Notes: a model not told the origin generated them from the letters alone. DNA of 64,000 nucleotides from Sipunculus nudus (GCA_026874595.1 CM049306.1:96091642-96155641); one strand, 5' to 3'; positions 22,813-36,700 are shown, counted from the first letter of the stretch. Program-made: numbers and translations.

Positions 22813-24688
22813 AAACTAGATGTGTCGGAACGACACGAATGCCCCTGCCTGGGGCAAATTAGAAACATTTGTTAAATTTTATAAAAAAATTTTTAAGTTC
22901 AGGAGGTGTCGTATGATCAAAAGTAGGTCAACAAGGGCAAAATACAAACTCGATCTGTAACGGGTCATTATTAAGCAAGACACCAAAAATCAGGCCAGCT
23001 AGTATCTGCAGGCATTGTGAAAAAAAGTCCATACATGTGCAATATTAGGCCAGTATCTGTTAGCATTGCATTGCAAAACTAGAATTGTAGCAAAAGCTGA
23101 TAATCAGTTATAAATTTAAATTGGAGAGGTATGTACCATGTTTCATAACAATCCACCAAATGCTTCCTGAGAAATAAGTTCCTAAGTTTTTTTCTATATT
23201 AAGCTCTGTGACCTTGAAAAGTATGTCAAGATCACCCATCTTTGAACTTGACCAAGATTTTGTAAATATAATGCAATAGCACTGAAGAAATGAAGTTCCT
23301 GTGTTGAATACCTTTGGAGATATCCTGCACAAAAGGCCAAAATTGAAAAATCTGATAAAAATTCATTAAAAAATCAGAAATTGTAGGTGGTGCCACCAAA
23401 ATTGTGCAGCACACACAGACCGTCATTCCAAATGATCATAGTAAGTTTTGTGAAAATCCACACAATGGTTCCTAAGATATAAGCTTCTGAGTGTTTTTGT
23501 ATAATCAGCTCTAAAACAAAGAAAAATAGGTCAAGGTCATCCATCTTTGCCTTGACCAAGATTTTGTTGATATACATCTTCACTGATGAAATAAAATTCC
23601 AACGGTGAATCCTTTTAGAGATATCCCACGCACAAGGCCAAATTTGAAAAATCCAATAAAAATTGATTAAAAAATCAGAAATTGCAGGTGGCGCCACCAA
23701 AATTGTGCAGCACATACAGACCATCAGTCCCAATGATCATAGTAAGTTTTGTGAAAATCCACACAATGGTTCCTGGGATATAAGCTTCTGAGTGTTTTTC
23801 TATAATCAGCTCTAAAATGTAGAGAAATGGGTCAAGGTCACCCATTTTAGAACTTGACTGAGATTTTATCGATATACATTTTCACTGATGATATAAATTT
23901 CCAACGGTGAATCCTTTTAGAGATATCCCGCTCACAAAATAAAAGTTAACAGACGCGGACGGATGGACGCCAGACGGACAGACAGATAGACGGCAAGACA
24001 GACGGATGGAAAGACAGACAGCTTGGGGGACAACAATAGCCCATCAGCCTATAAGCTGAGGGCTAAAAACGGCTGTACATATACATTTGTCATTTATATT
24101 TTTTCATGAAATTTTCTACGTTTAGGAGCTGTAAAAAAATCAAAAGTAGGTCAACCATGAGGAAACGCGCACTTGATCTGTAACTGGTCATTATCTGCCC
24201 ACGCACCAAAAATCAGGCCAATATCTGCAGGCAATGCCAAAAAAAACCATACATGTGTATTTGTCATGAAAATGTCTATTTTTCATGAAATTTTCTAAGT
24301 TTAGGAGCAGTATAAGATCAAAAGTAGGTCAACCAGGACGAAACGCAAACTCTATCTGTAACTGGTCATTATCTTCCCACACACCAAAAATCAGGCCAAA
24401 ATCTGCAGGCATTGCGAAAAAAAGTCCATATATGTGTATTTGTCATGAAAATTTCTATTTTTCATGAAATTTTCTAAGTTTAGGACCCGTAAAACGATCA
24501 AAAATAGGTCAACTAGGATGAAACGCGAACTCGATCTGTAACTGGTCATTATCTGCCAACACTCCAAAAACAGGCCAATATCTGCAGGCAATGCGAAAAA
24601 AGTCTGTACAACTGTTTGATTTCGGAATGACGGAAGGACGGACATGGATAAAACTATATGCCCTGGCCACTTTGTGGCGGGGGCATAA
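22813..24688 (+). mobile_element. Helentron-like element (family A, copy 2), split by a nested element
   Basis: The left end AAACTAGATGTGTCGGAACG and the right end TGCCCTGGCCACTTTGTGGC + GGGGGCATAAAAA are the same as in the copy at 8583-10488. The 5' subterminal repeat here is ATGCCCCTGC (one mismatch); the 3' one, GCGGGGGCAT, is intact (24677-24686). Only about four of the 180-bp units remain (one at the left, three at the right). They are separated by unrelated sequence at about 23077-24066, described separately. No coding capacity. Confidence 0.75.
23077..24066. mobile_element. Second repeat element (family B) nested in the family A copy
   Basis: Begins near ACTAGAATTGTAGCAAAAGC and ends near CCCATCAGCCTATAAGCTGA + GGGCTAAAA. 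The inner part is two to three tandem units of about 300 bp containing GGTGGCGCCACCAAAATTGT, TTTGTGAAAATCCACACAAT and TTTAGAGATATCCC. The right end has a decayed GACGGACAGACAGA microsatellite. Family A unit sequence resumes on both sides (GTTAGCATTGCATTGCAA on the left, GGCTGTACATATACATTTGT on the right), so this element landed inside a family A core. Its architecture (tandem core, short ends, no frame) is like family A, so it may be another Helentron-like family. The class is inferred. Confidence 0.6.
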
Positions 24689-24714
24689 AAATAATTATGA
24701 ACTGAAGAAGTCGT

Positions 24715-25560
24715 CAAGTGAATTCCCCCCTACCTCCCCCCCCCCCCCTCCTTCTCTCAAAGTCTTCATAAATTGAGGTCCCATAAAGCAATATTCCTTA
24801 GACTACAGATTTCACAGAACAATATTCCCTAGACTGAAGGTCCGCATAATACAATCTTCCTTAGACTAAAGTACCAACAGACCAATATTCCTTAGACTTA
24901 AGGTCTTATAGTCCACTCTCCTTTACAATAAAGTGCCAACAGACACATATTCCTTAGACTACAGGTCCCACAGACCAATATTCCCTAGATTTAAGGTCCA
25001 CATAGTCTACTCTTCCTTAGAATAAAGTATCACAAGACCAATATTCCTTTGACTGAAGGTCAATCAAGACCAATATTCAGAGGTCTAATGGAGCTACAAA
25101 CCAACGTTTTTTTAGACCAAAGGTCCCATAGACCAATCTTGATATGACTCAAGTTCCATATTGACCAATATTCCTCAGAATAGAAGCCCATTAAACAAAT
25201 GTTCCTCAGACTAAAGGTCTTATAAAACCAATATTTCTATGTTAAACAGCCAAATAGATCAAAATTCCTTAGACTGAAGGTCTAAATAGATTAATATTCT
25301 TATGCTAAAGATAAAAAAAAAATATTCCTTAGACTAAAGGTAATAGACCAATATTCTTTAGACAAAAGGTCCTACAGAATATTATTCTTTGACTAAATGT
25401 CCTTATAAACCAATATTCCTTAGAATAAAGACCCCTAGACTAATATTACTTAAAATCTGCAATATACAATACCACTGGTCCCATGACCAACATGCAGCCA
25501 ACTAAAGATTCCAATATAGACAAATATTCCTTAAAATCAAGAAAACAATTCTGACAAGGA
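24715..25560. repeat. C-rich tract followed by a degenerate minisatellite (about 31-36 bp units)
   Basis: The stretch 24723-24752 is C-rich (runs of 6 and about 13 C). After it, units of the form CCAATATTCCTTAGACTAAA + GGTCCCATAGA repeat to about 25540 with many indels. It is probably an old, no longer homogenised array. Confidence 0.8.
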
Positions 25561-26319
25561 TAAAGGTTAATATATATCAAGCTCATACAGTTTACTGATT
25601 AAGCATAAAATCTACCTATCCGTTACCTTAATTTCAAAAGTAACCTAATCCTGTTGTAAAGCCATTTGATTGTATGATCTCACATGGTTCCTTCAACATT
25701 CCATCCATGAACAATCTGTGACTAATTAGTGCTCGTTTCTAGTAATCAACCTGAGTGCCAGCCATATTGGCTTGATGAGGCTAATTAATGCTCCTTCTTA
25801 ACGACAGACTGTGAATGCTGGACTGAGCTGGTTGATGGCGCCACAAATCTAATGATCTCAAGAAAAACACCTTCAGCTGAAAGGCGATTTCAGTTTTAAT
25901 CAATGATTCCACTTGAGCTGAATCGGATGTGAGTTTAAATAAAGCGGAGGTGCTTCAAGTCACCAGATCGCTCCACATGTCACCAAGGTGCACAGAAACG
26001 GAGTGTTAACTTTCTTCCCTCGCGATCCTTGCGGCTTCACCTTGCTGCACTGACTGCGGGCACAAGGTTCTAAAAAACCATCAATGACTCTGACTGAACA
26101 TGAACACACACACCAGAAAAAGCTAGCATTCATCACAGATTGTCCCTAATTTAAATCCTTACGAGGACAGAATGTTTCATTTGTCTGCAGTATTAATCAT
26201 GAATATTTGATCTATAATGCAACAAGTGAAAAAGGACTGCATGAAAAATTACAAATATATGTAACAATATGTGTATTTTTTCCACGAACAGCATCTGGTG
26301 AATTATTTTGTGGTTCATT
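25561..26319. other. Non-coding, higher-complexity segment (candidate conserved element)
   Basis: Contains several homeodomain-type cores (ACTAATTAGTGC, GGCTAATTAATGC) and a GC-richer part at 25980-26060. It has no repeats and no long open frame. It could be a regulatory element of the host gene; this is inference only. Confidence 0.3.
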
Positions 26320-29300
26320 GAACTGAACCATGTAGTTTAAACTGTGGTTCTATGAACAGAATAAGGTGGTTTAAACTGTGGTTCTATTAACAGAATTAGG
26401 TGGTTTAAACTGTGGTTCTATGAACAGAATTAGGTGGTTTAAACTGTGGTTCTATGAACAAAATCAGGTGGTTTAAACTGTGGTTCTATGAACAGAATCA
26501 GGTGGGTTCTTTTCTGGTTCTATGAACAGAACTAGGTGGTTTAAACTGTGGTTCTATGAACAGAATTAGGTGGTTTAAACTGTGGTTCTATGAATAGAAT
26601 CAGGTGGTTTAAACTGTGGTTCAATGAACAGAATTTGGTGGGTTCTTTTCTGGTTCTGTGAACAGAGTTAGGTGGTTTAAACTGTGGTTCTATGAATAGA
26701 ATCAGGTTGTTGACACTGTGGTTCTATGAACAGAATTAGGTGGTTTAAACTGTGGTTCTATTAACAGAATCAGGTAGTTTAAACTGTGGTTCTATGAATA
26801 GAATCAGGTGGGTTCTTTTCTTGTTCTATGAACAGAATTAGGTGGTTTAAACTGTGGTTCTATTAACAGAATCAGGTGGTTTAAACTGTGGTTCTATGAA
26901 TAGAATCACGTGGATTCTTTTCTGGTTCTATGAACAGAATAAGGTTTAAACTGTGGTTCTATGAATAGAATCAGGTTGTTGACACTGTGGTTCTATGAAC
27001 AGAATTAGGTGGTTTAAACTGTGGTTCTATGAACAGAATCAGGTGGTTTAAACTGTGGTTCTATGAACAGAATCAGGTGGGTTCTTTTCTGGTTCTATGA
27101 ACAGAATTAGGTGGTTTAAACTGTGGTTCTATTAACAGAATCAGGTGGTTTAAACTGTGGTTCTATGAACAGAATCAGGTAGGTTCTTTTCTGGTTCTAT
27201 GAACAGAATAAGGTGGTTTAAACTGTGGTTTTATGAATAGAATCAGGTTGTTGACACTGTGGTTCTATGAACAGAACTAGGTGGTTTAAACTGTGGTTCT
27301 ATGAACAGAATCAGGTGGGTTCTTTTCTGGTTCTATGAACAGAATAAGGTTTAAACTATGGTTCTATGAATAGAATCAGGTTGTTGACACTGTGGTTCTA
27401 TGAACAGAACTAGGTGGTTTAAACTGTGGTTCTATGAACAGAATCAGGTGGTTTAAACTGTGGTTCTATGAACAGAATCAGGTGGGTTCTTTTCTGGTTC
27501 TATGAACAGAATAAGGTTTAAACTGTGGTTCTATGAATAGAATCAGGTTGTTGACACTGTGGTTCTATGAACAGAACTAGATGGTTTAAACTGTGGTTCT
27601 ATTAACAGAATCAGGTGGTTTAAACTGTGGTTCTATGAATAGAATCAGGTTGTTGACACTGTGGTTCTATGAACAGAATTAGGTGGTTTAAACTGTGGTT
27701 CTATTAACAAAATCAGGTGGTTTAAACTGTGGTTCTATGAACAGAATCAGGTGGGTTCTTTTCTGGTTCTATGAACAGAATCAGGTGGTTTAAACTGTGG
27801 TTCTATGAACAGAATCAGGTGGGTTCTTTTCTGGTTCTATGAACAGAATAAGGTTTAAACTGTGGTTCCATGAACAGAATCAGGTGGGTTCTTTTCTGGT
27901 TCTATGAACAGAATAAGGTGGTTTAAACTGTGGTTCTATGAATAGAATCAGGTTGTTGACACTGTGGTTATATGAACAGAACTAGGTGGTTTAAACTGTG
28001 GTTCTATGAACAGAATCAGGTGGGTTCTTTTCTGGTTCTATAAAAAGAATAAGGTTTAAACTGTGGTTCTATGAATAGAATCAGGTTGTTGACACTGTGG
28101 TTCTATGAACAGAATTAGGTGGTTTAAACTGTGGTTCTATTAACAGAATCAGGTGGTTTAAACTGTGGTTCTATGAATAGAATCAGGTTGTTGACACTGT
28201 GGTTCTATGAACAGAATTAGGTGGTTTAAACTGTGGTTCTATTAACAGAATCAGGTGGTTTAAACTGTGGTTCTATGAACAGAATCAGGTGGGTTCTTTT
28301 CTGGTTCTATGAACAGAATCAGGTGGTTTAAACTGTGGTTCTATGAACAGAATCAGGTGGGTTCTTTTCTGGTTCTGTGAACAGAATCAGGTGGTTTAAA
28401 CTGTGGTTCTATTAACAGAATTAGGTGGTTTAAACTGTGGTTCTATGAATAGAATCAGGTTGTTGACACTGTGGTTCTATGAACAGAACTAGGTGGTTTA
28501 AACTGTGGTTCTATTAACAGAATCAGGTGGTTTAAACTGTGGTTCTATGAATAGAATCAGGTTGTTGACACTGTGGTTCTATGAACAGAATTAGGTGGTT
28601 TAAACTGTGGTTCTATTAACAAAATCAGGTGGTTTAAACTGTGGTTCTATGAACAGAATCAGGTGGGTTCTTTTCTGGTTCTATGAACAGAATCAGGTGG
28701 TTTAAACTGTGGTTCAATGAACAGAATCAGGTGGGTTCTTTTCTGGTTCTATGAACAGAATAAGGTTTAAACTGTGGTTCTATGAACAGAATCAGGTGGG
28801 TTCTTTTCTGGTTCTATGAACAGAATAAGGTGGTTTAAACTGTGGTTCTATGAATAGAATCAGGTTGTTGACACTGTGGTTCTATGAACAGAACTAGGTG
28901 GTTTAAACTGTGGTTCTATGAACAGAATCAGGTGGGTTCTTTTCTGGTTCTATGAAAAGAATAAGGTTTAAACTGTGGTTCTATGAATAGAATCAGGTTG
29001 TTGACACTGTGGTTCTATGAACAGAACTAGGTGGTTTAAACTGTGGTTTTATTAACAGAATCAGGTGGTTTAAACTGTGGTTCTATGAATAGAATCAGGT
29101 TGTTGACACTGTGGTTCTATGAACAGAATTAGGTGGTTTAAACTGTGGTTCTATTAACAAAATCAGGTGGTTTAAACTGTGGTTCTATGAAAAGAATCAG
29201 GTGGGTTCTTTTCTGGTTCTATGAACAGAATCAGGTGGTTTAAACTGTGGTTCTATGAACAGAATCAGGTGGGTTCTTTTCTGGTTCTGTGAACAGAATA

Positions 29301-29440
29301 AGGTGGTTTAAACTGTGGTTCTATTAACAGAATTAGGTGGTTTAAACTGTGGTTCTATGAATAGAATCAGGTTGTTGACACTGTGGTTCTATGAACAGAA
29401 CTAGGTGGTTTAAACTGTGGTTCTATGAATAAATTAATAT
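26320..29440. repeat. Minisatellite, 34-bp unit in three variants, about 92 copies
   Basis: Type 1 unit: GGTTTAAACTGTGGTTCTAT + GAACAGAATTAGGT. Type 2 starts GGGTTCTTTTCTGG. Type 3 starts TGTTGACACTGTGG and often follows GAATAGAATCAGGT. A 32-bp variant (ATAAGGTTTAAAC, lacking GG) also recurs. The types occur in repeated orders. A rare marker, CTATTAACAAAATCAGG, appears at 27701, 28613 and 29151 with the same neighbours, showing that segments of several hundred bp were duplicated. Most type 1 units contain the palindrome GTTTAAAC. No coding potential. Confidence 0.97.
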
Positions 29441-30235
29441 TCAGGTGGTTTTTCTTGTGGACCTACAAAGGTCCCGCTTGGCAGCTGAGCATCTTGACCC
29501 ATGGATCACTAGTTTCTGTTTTTTTTATTGCTTGTAAAACGTTCACATAAAGTTGAGCAATATCTCAGATATGTTTTGCATTCTGCAATAAAAGTTTGTA
29601 TTCTTTAAAAAAAAAGTAAAAAAAAATATCTTTGAGAAGACCCTGAGAATTCATGATGAACTTTAAATTTTATGGGGTTTTTTCAATTAACACTAGATTG
29701 CACTTGGTGAACAATAGTCTACAGCTCAGTTGGGATGATCATGAGCCTACTGTCACATGCTGCACTGCATGTGGTGAAATCACAGGGGTTACATGTCAAA
29801 ATCAGACATAGCTCTATCTCATTTTGGCCAGCAGATATCATCAATGATGGCATTATAAATTTGAAACATCCATGAACAAAGGAGGGCATGTTTTGATCAT
29901 AAGATGGTAAACTGTATCATCTGAATAAGTTCAGCATCATCATTACATCATCATGCTTAGAACATGTCCAATAAAAAGATAAATCTGTAAATGCAGTCTA
30001 TTTGCTAGTAATCTCAATACACAGACCAATTTCCAAAAAGGAAATAGAATCCAAAATAAGTGTGATACTGAATGCTTCATGCAGTTAGACACTGTGATCA
30101 TGTCTGTTATTTTCTCTAAACCACCTCTACCAGTTATTGAGGTAATAACCATATATTTAACATTGGATATTCTTACCAACTGTGCAAACGATAGATTTTC
30201 ATGATAATACATAGGGAAAAGTATTATAATGAGCT
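29441..30235. other. Intronic sequence, no gene recognised
   Basis: Unique AT-rich DNA with short A and T runs. The minus-strand open frame 29943-30212 has no recognisable domain. Confidence 0.45.
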
Positions 30236-30515
30236 AAACCTGATGTGTCAGAACAATGCAAATGGCTCCACTGTCACCCAACTGACATCATCCAATGACA
30301 CTAAAAATCAGCTCATTTCTTGGGGCAGAGGAAAAAGAAATGCTTTTAAATTAAATTTTTAGGAGCCATCATACAGCAGGAAGTAGGTCAGCCACGACAA
30401 CCACCAAAAACTTATGGCATTGAAAAAAAGGAAATGGTGTACAATTTTTATTTTGGAATGACAAAGATGGGTAAAACTATATACATGCCTTATTCACTTT
30501 GCTCCTTATTGGCTG
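30236..30515 (+). mobile_element. Decayed fragment of the family A Helentron-like element
   Basis: The left end CTGATGTGTCAGAACAATGC resembles the family A 5' end (CTAGATGTGTCGGAACGACA). The inner part keeps TTTAGGAGCC, GTAGGTCAGCC and ACACTAAAAATCAG. The right end TTTTGGAATGACAAAGATGG + GTAAAACTATATACATGCC matches the family A tail. The tandem core is reduced to about one unit and the subterminal GC repeats are mutated, so this is an old copy. Confidence 0.6.
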
Positions 30516-30692
30516 GCTATCTCTGGTTAAGTAGGATCATGGCTAATTAATTTTAAATGCCTCTGGAAGAGTTAATAAAATTCATGCTTAGATCATACCT
30601 TAATTAATTAATCATTCAGCTTAAGTATACAAGGAAGAACAAAGAATGTACCAAATACTATCAAGTTCATAAGCAATACAAAATTCAGATAC

Positions 30693-30764
30693 CTTAATGT
30701 CTCCAGAGCGGTTGTTGAATCTCACATGTTTGGAATGGGCCTTTTCTGCAACTTCCACAAGTTC
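30693..30764 (-). CDS. CACNA2D3: alpha-2/delta exon, 24 codons
   Basis: A 72-nt exon, phase 0 at both ends. It is flanked by a strong acceptor (ttcttttgcag|GAA) and by the donor AAG|gtatct. The peptide is ELVEVAEKAHSKHV followed by RFNNRSGDIK. It matches the vertebrate alpha-2/delta-3 segment LVEAAEEAHLKHEF directly after the KKSEAVRR segment, so it continues the previous exon in order and frame. It is the helical part of the VWA_N region. The exon is too short to stand out by length; it is recognised only by this match and by its splice signals. Confidence 0.9.
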
Positions 30765-33700
30765 CTGCAAAAGAAATATTTATTTCTCAAATTAATGTTG
30801 AACATGTATACATGCATATTACTTGCATGACCCCAATGGTCTCTGTGTGCTTTGTATGGAGGGATGATTACTGAGCTGTCTGCCTGCACATTGTAAACAC
30901 GGATATCCCTGTTTCTGCTCCATGAAATCTTTTTATCTATAACCAATATCTTGAAAGAGAAGCAAAAGAGAAATATTTATAGAAGATAAAGATCATTAAA
31001 ATCACCAATCATTACAGTTATAAAGAAGTTTTCCAAGTTCACAACAACTGACACCATAACAAATGGGGCTGCGACCATGAGAAATCAGTGTGATGTAAAA
31101 ATGCCACAGTTGAAAATGCCTAAGGTAAAAATGCCAGAATTATTGCATTGTCTATTTATATGGGTTCAATGGTTCTTTCATTTAGAACTGATAAACAAAC
31201 TATGATTTAAAACATAATAATGCTGTTTTGCCTAAAGTGACAAAGGGTGATCAAGGCTAAATAGTACCATTTGGCTGTGATCTCAACTTATGTATTGCCA
31301 GTAAGGTATTCCATCCCATTTGCTTACATATTATTCTTTTGATTATTGGGTTCACTGTTAATTCTGTAAAATAATGTTTCCATTAATACATGTATATAAT
31401 ACATAACATTTCATATTTCTACAGGTGTTTCGGATCCTCTAATAATCTACAGACTGTGGCACACAGAGACCAAGGCTCAAGCTTTCATATATCTTTTACA
31501 AGGTACCCCAACTGATTTACTATACAATGGAAAGTAAAAAGTAAGTTCTGTGCTTTTATGGTTTTGTGTGCTGAGCAGTTGTGAGTATGTGAACTGCTTA
31601 CTGGTAAAATAACACACCAAATGATTGGTAAAGCTATGAAGTGTGTCACTGGATCTGATTGGCTGTTGGTTAAGCAACACACCACATAATTTGGTAGTTA
31701 TGCATGCACTGTGTCACAAGGTCTGATCCACTGTCAGAAAAGTAACACTACAAATGACTGGTTTCCGGCTTTGAAGAAGAAAAAACTTAAAACAATCTGT
31801 TGGTGATATACAGCAAGATATTCTGACAGGTCTCAGTATTAAAAAACAGATGAAATTAATTTCATAAGTTATCATTATGAACTGAATAATGATGAAAGTA
31901 TTAAAGAAATGTTTATATCTGATAATGGTTCTTAATGTCTGACACAGGTTACTGAATGATACAAACAAATTCATATTTTGAAATTACAATTTCATTTTGA
32001 AACCCTCTTAACAGTTCTGTTTCCCATTGCTGCATAATGTTAAGTTTACATCATATCTCCTTAAATTAAACATTAATTCTGAAGTCACTTCAGACTTATT
32101 CCAAACACTCTTCACAGTTTGTCTATATATTCCTACACCAGTTGTTATAAAAGCTCATGAGCTTAAAATGTGGTTTTATGTTTTATGATTGATTTACATT
32201 TTGACTGTTCATTAATTAAACCAGTAAATGTAGTTTATGACACAGTAAACATGTCAAAGCCAGTTTCTTTCTGCTACAGCCAGATCTCATTAATAAAAGC
32301 AGACTCCATGGCCGGCCATGTTTGATGTATGCTGCAAGGACGCTATAAGGCACAACAATGTTAATTTCAAAGAGAATAATTGATAAAAGACTCCTATTTT
32401 AAGTATTACTTTTAGAAATACCCAAGCAATGGTATTGCATTACTTAATCCTGTATCAACAACAGACAAGCCTGATGGTATTCAACTGGATAAATTAAGCG
32501 TATTACAGATGGGAGATGTTTATACATGATGAACAAGTCTTCAACACATAACCTAGAAACTTTCAATGCAAACTGTCAGCATATGTGACAAGGATCAGTA
32601 ACACTCGATCTGTACCCTGCACAGGTCTCTCAGTCTCCTCACACCAAACTAGCGAAAATTTATCGAGCGATTATCAGCCAACTGGAAACAACTGGACTGA
32701 TAAAAAATGACAACTGATGGATGGTGTTATCAGAATAGTATTTGGCGGGCATGTTGAAATCAGCCTCAAAGGGCAGTTACAGCGGAGCTATAGCGCCAAA
32801 AAGACCATCCTTATGAGCTATGGACAAATTGTGCTGAGCCACGTTACTACACAATGGAAGTCTCAGACTGGTAGCCCTTCATCAACGTCAGTGTGGTCAC
32901 AGACAGAGGCTCGCCAGATGACCAGATTGATAGGGGTCGCTGCTATATCAGGTGTCAGGTCACATGGCTGCATTTCCTCGATTTCTTATTCTTTCACAAC
33001 ATTCATTAGTTCCCATCAAAAGGTAAACATGGACCATTTCCTTTCTGTGACAGCTTTTTCCTTCGTGCACATGATCAGACTACAATAGTTGGGCTACAAG
33101 TTCAATAATGCTGCTGATTTAAAACCTGCCCTGCCAATTAACATTTACTCTTGATGGAGGCATGAGAACTATTTCAAAGCTCACAATCTGCATTGTAGTC
33201 TTAAAATTTACCCATATTAACTGGTCACAAGGACAACTATCATATATGGGACTTAGAAAAATTGTTATGTGAGCATAATTATAATATTGTAAAAAAGACT
33301 TGTGTTGGCAGGTGAGTTTCAATGAACTGATTATCAAGAATTTGATGATTTTGCTGTTCTGTTAATGAAACTGTAATACTTTATTACACCTTATATTACA
33401 CACATTATTTTTTTCCAGTATAATCTGAGAGAACAACCTAGAATTGACAAAAAAGGAAAAGTATCACAGCTACAATTACAAGAAACTTTACTTGAAGATC
33501 AGAATAGTCCAAATGAGCATGACTAAAGGTCTTATCCAAAAATATTCCAAAATAAACATTCTTGTAGCTCTGATGGTGGAAATATAAAATATATTCAATG
33601 TCAATCTTCACAGAGTGATGAGTTAATAGAAGCAAAAGGCTAAAAATCAAGCTGGATTAGACTGGATGTTATATTGTTCAATATTTTGGTGAAGCTAAGC

Positions 33701-36700
33701 ACCTCAATTTTTACTGCTATTTTAGTCTAAACTATGTGTATCTGCAGGATTCCATTTTGTGTCTTTATTTGAGGGAGGCAGCATTTCCTCTGATTTTATG
33801 CGGGTGTTTGCAAGGCTTAGTGACTACTACACCTGCAGATACTAGGTGTGTAATCATCCCCAATTGCTTAGGATTAACCCTGAGGAAATCCCCTTAAAGT
33901 ACAATCATTTGTGAGTATGACATGTACGTGCGGAATAGTCTTCCCATTAGGCCTGCAAAACACTTAAGCTTACCCTGGGTTTGAGCTGACAGGCAAAAAA
34001 TCTCACCACTCCTCAGCTCAATATTTAAATAAACTCACACTCTCATGGATTTGAGTCCTGTACTCTGCCCCTAGTTCGCAGAAGCTTTTTATATTATTAT
34101 ATTATTCTATAATATTGTTCAGTTGTGTCCATTATGTATTATAAAGGAAAATTTAGAAATCTTAAGTTAAAGGTCCATCTTTGATAAAGTTCACTGTAAC
34201 ATTCAAATTTCCACATGATGTTTAATTTAGGAAGATGAGAAGCAAACCAGGAATAAAGTCAGGAAAATACATGCTGGATATAGCTATATTTAAAAGAAAT
34301 CCAACATGAAAAGTATCAGGACAAATGATATGCTGAAAAAATTATTTGTACCCACACTTCCAATTATAGTTGCAATAGTTATTTTCAACACAAAAATATA
34401 CTCCTTAAGAACCAAACGTTAAACATTTCATGATGCTGCAAGGGAGATGCTACACAAGTGTCAAGACAATCTTCTTATGTGAACAGGTTTTCTGGCTTCA
34501 TATGCAATTTTAAAATAAGTGCCACAACAGTTGTCCTGCACATCAAAGGGTGCGTGGGTGGGTGTTATATAATGTAAATTCTTCATGGGAACGATGTCTG
34601 TTGTGAATGGTTTACTCAGCTGAGAGGTGCTTCATCAGACCACAAAGTCCCAGTGATACTTGATACTGAGAGCACAATCAATGCCTCATGTCAACAGCTT
34701 ACAGCTCACTCATTCACTCAGTTTTACTAGCTGTTCACTAGTATGAGGACCTCTTATGATTGTTAACATGTAAGAAACAGTTCCACCTGATGTAAATTCC
34801 CATGGTAAACAGATATCAATGGGTAAAGTCATGTCATGTCTCAACAATTCTGACAGTTTCTTTCTTCTTGTTCAGTATTAGTTTTACCCTAGGCCAGCCA
34901 ACCCTAGCTTAAACAGAATAAGAAAGGTAGTCTGAGACTACATCAAGGCCTCTTACAGGATTCTAATAAAACTTTGCTTTGTTCTACTCAGAAGAACAAG
35001 TGTCACAATTGAATAGATCCATAATTGCATAACATGCAAGTTTTTAAACTTAGGCAACCCCTATTACCAGTGAATGCCTCTTGCCTTTGGCATGAATGAA
35101 GAAATTGCCCAAACTCATGATGCCCTTACTCACCAAATAACAACTTTGAAATAAAATACCTCAAAACTTTGCAGAGGTATAATAATGGTGCCCTTCTAGT
35201 AAATAGAAACCAGGTCAGCCAACTGTTGTGTAAAAAAACACAACAGAGCCCTTCTTATAAATACTGAATGTCAGTCTCTTATCTCACCAACCTTTGGTAT
35301 GGCATATTTAAGACAACTGTTTTTACTTATTTTAAGACTGGAATTGGCCCACTCTTGTCATATACATGTTACTGGATACATGTTACCAGTTTAGGCATAA
35401 AAGCTCTTGTTTACACCATGGTAACATGATAATAAATTTGTTAAAAAGAAATACTGATTTTTTATCCACTCTGATGTACATAGCTAATTACTTAATGACA
35501 AGTTTTGGTATCTACAATAACAATTATGAAAGTGGCAGTTTTCTAACCATGTCCCAACAAGTAGCTGATCTCCATACTGTTTCAGCCTTTCTTTCCACTT
35601 GCTTCATACATTTTTAATGCTGACTAAATTGGCAAAACCACAGTAACATGATGAGGAGGATTTTCATTCTTACATTAAGTAATAAGCTGGAGACAACGTA
35701 AACCCATAAAGACAAGATGGATGCCTAACAACATCAAACAGCAGACCAGTTGCTGACTTTGAAACAAATGGTCCCCTGAAGCATAATTTAAATAATGGTC
35801 TTACATGGGTGTTTTCCATCTTATCTATCAAACTTACTGACATCTTTGAAGCAAACAAGTTCTAACTGAAGTTAATGTTCAAAATCTGTAATTATGAAAG
35901 ACAATAATTAATTCTGATAAGGAATCTTTTATCTTTTGGCTAAAATGAAAAATACCTGGCATTACAGGGTAGCTTAACTATCAACATGATAACACAAGTG
36001 ACCCATGGGTCACGGTGCTCAGCTGATAAGCATTGCCTGCAAGATTATGACTTCAGTACCTGAGAGTCCAGATATGAGAGATAATAATGTGACACTCGTA
36101 TATACATCACAGAATTATCCTGCTGAAGGAAATCTAAAAATGTAAAGCGGTTCCCAATTTGATAAACGTGTCCACAACAATTATCAAAAGTAATCAAGTT
36201 TTTTTTTTTTTTATTTTACAGCAGGGAAAAGACATATGAATGATCCTGCCTTTTCTACAGAAGGCTGGACAAAGAAACATCTCTACATCACAGGAACTAA
36301 AATTTACATTTACACAAAAAAAGCAGAATAGAAGATTATTTCAAATTTATTATATATGACAAAAGAATATAGATATAACTGCTGAAACAGGATGCTTCCT
36401 TCAAATTTTCATTTGCTCATTTTATATGCTCACTGTGTACCAGGAAAGGCAGATAAAAAATATCTGCAATATGATCTGATTATTCTGAATCATTTTCATG
36501 TTAAAATGTCAAACTTGTTGTAATTAAAAGAAATTCTACCTTCATAGTTGGGAAAAAATCTTTTGTGAAGAATAATATTTGCTTAATTACTTTAAAAAAT
36601 CTAGATTTCTCTGAAGAAAGAAAGACATATACATTCAACTAGGTGAATAGAAAAAAAATCATGCTTTTATAAAAAGAGGAAAAACAATTTCTTTCCCTAG

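Noticed and set aside
32717-33088. Plus-strand frame of 123 residues in a complex segment
   Set aside because: No domain recognised. The segment looks more like non-coding DNA of higher complexity in an intron.
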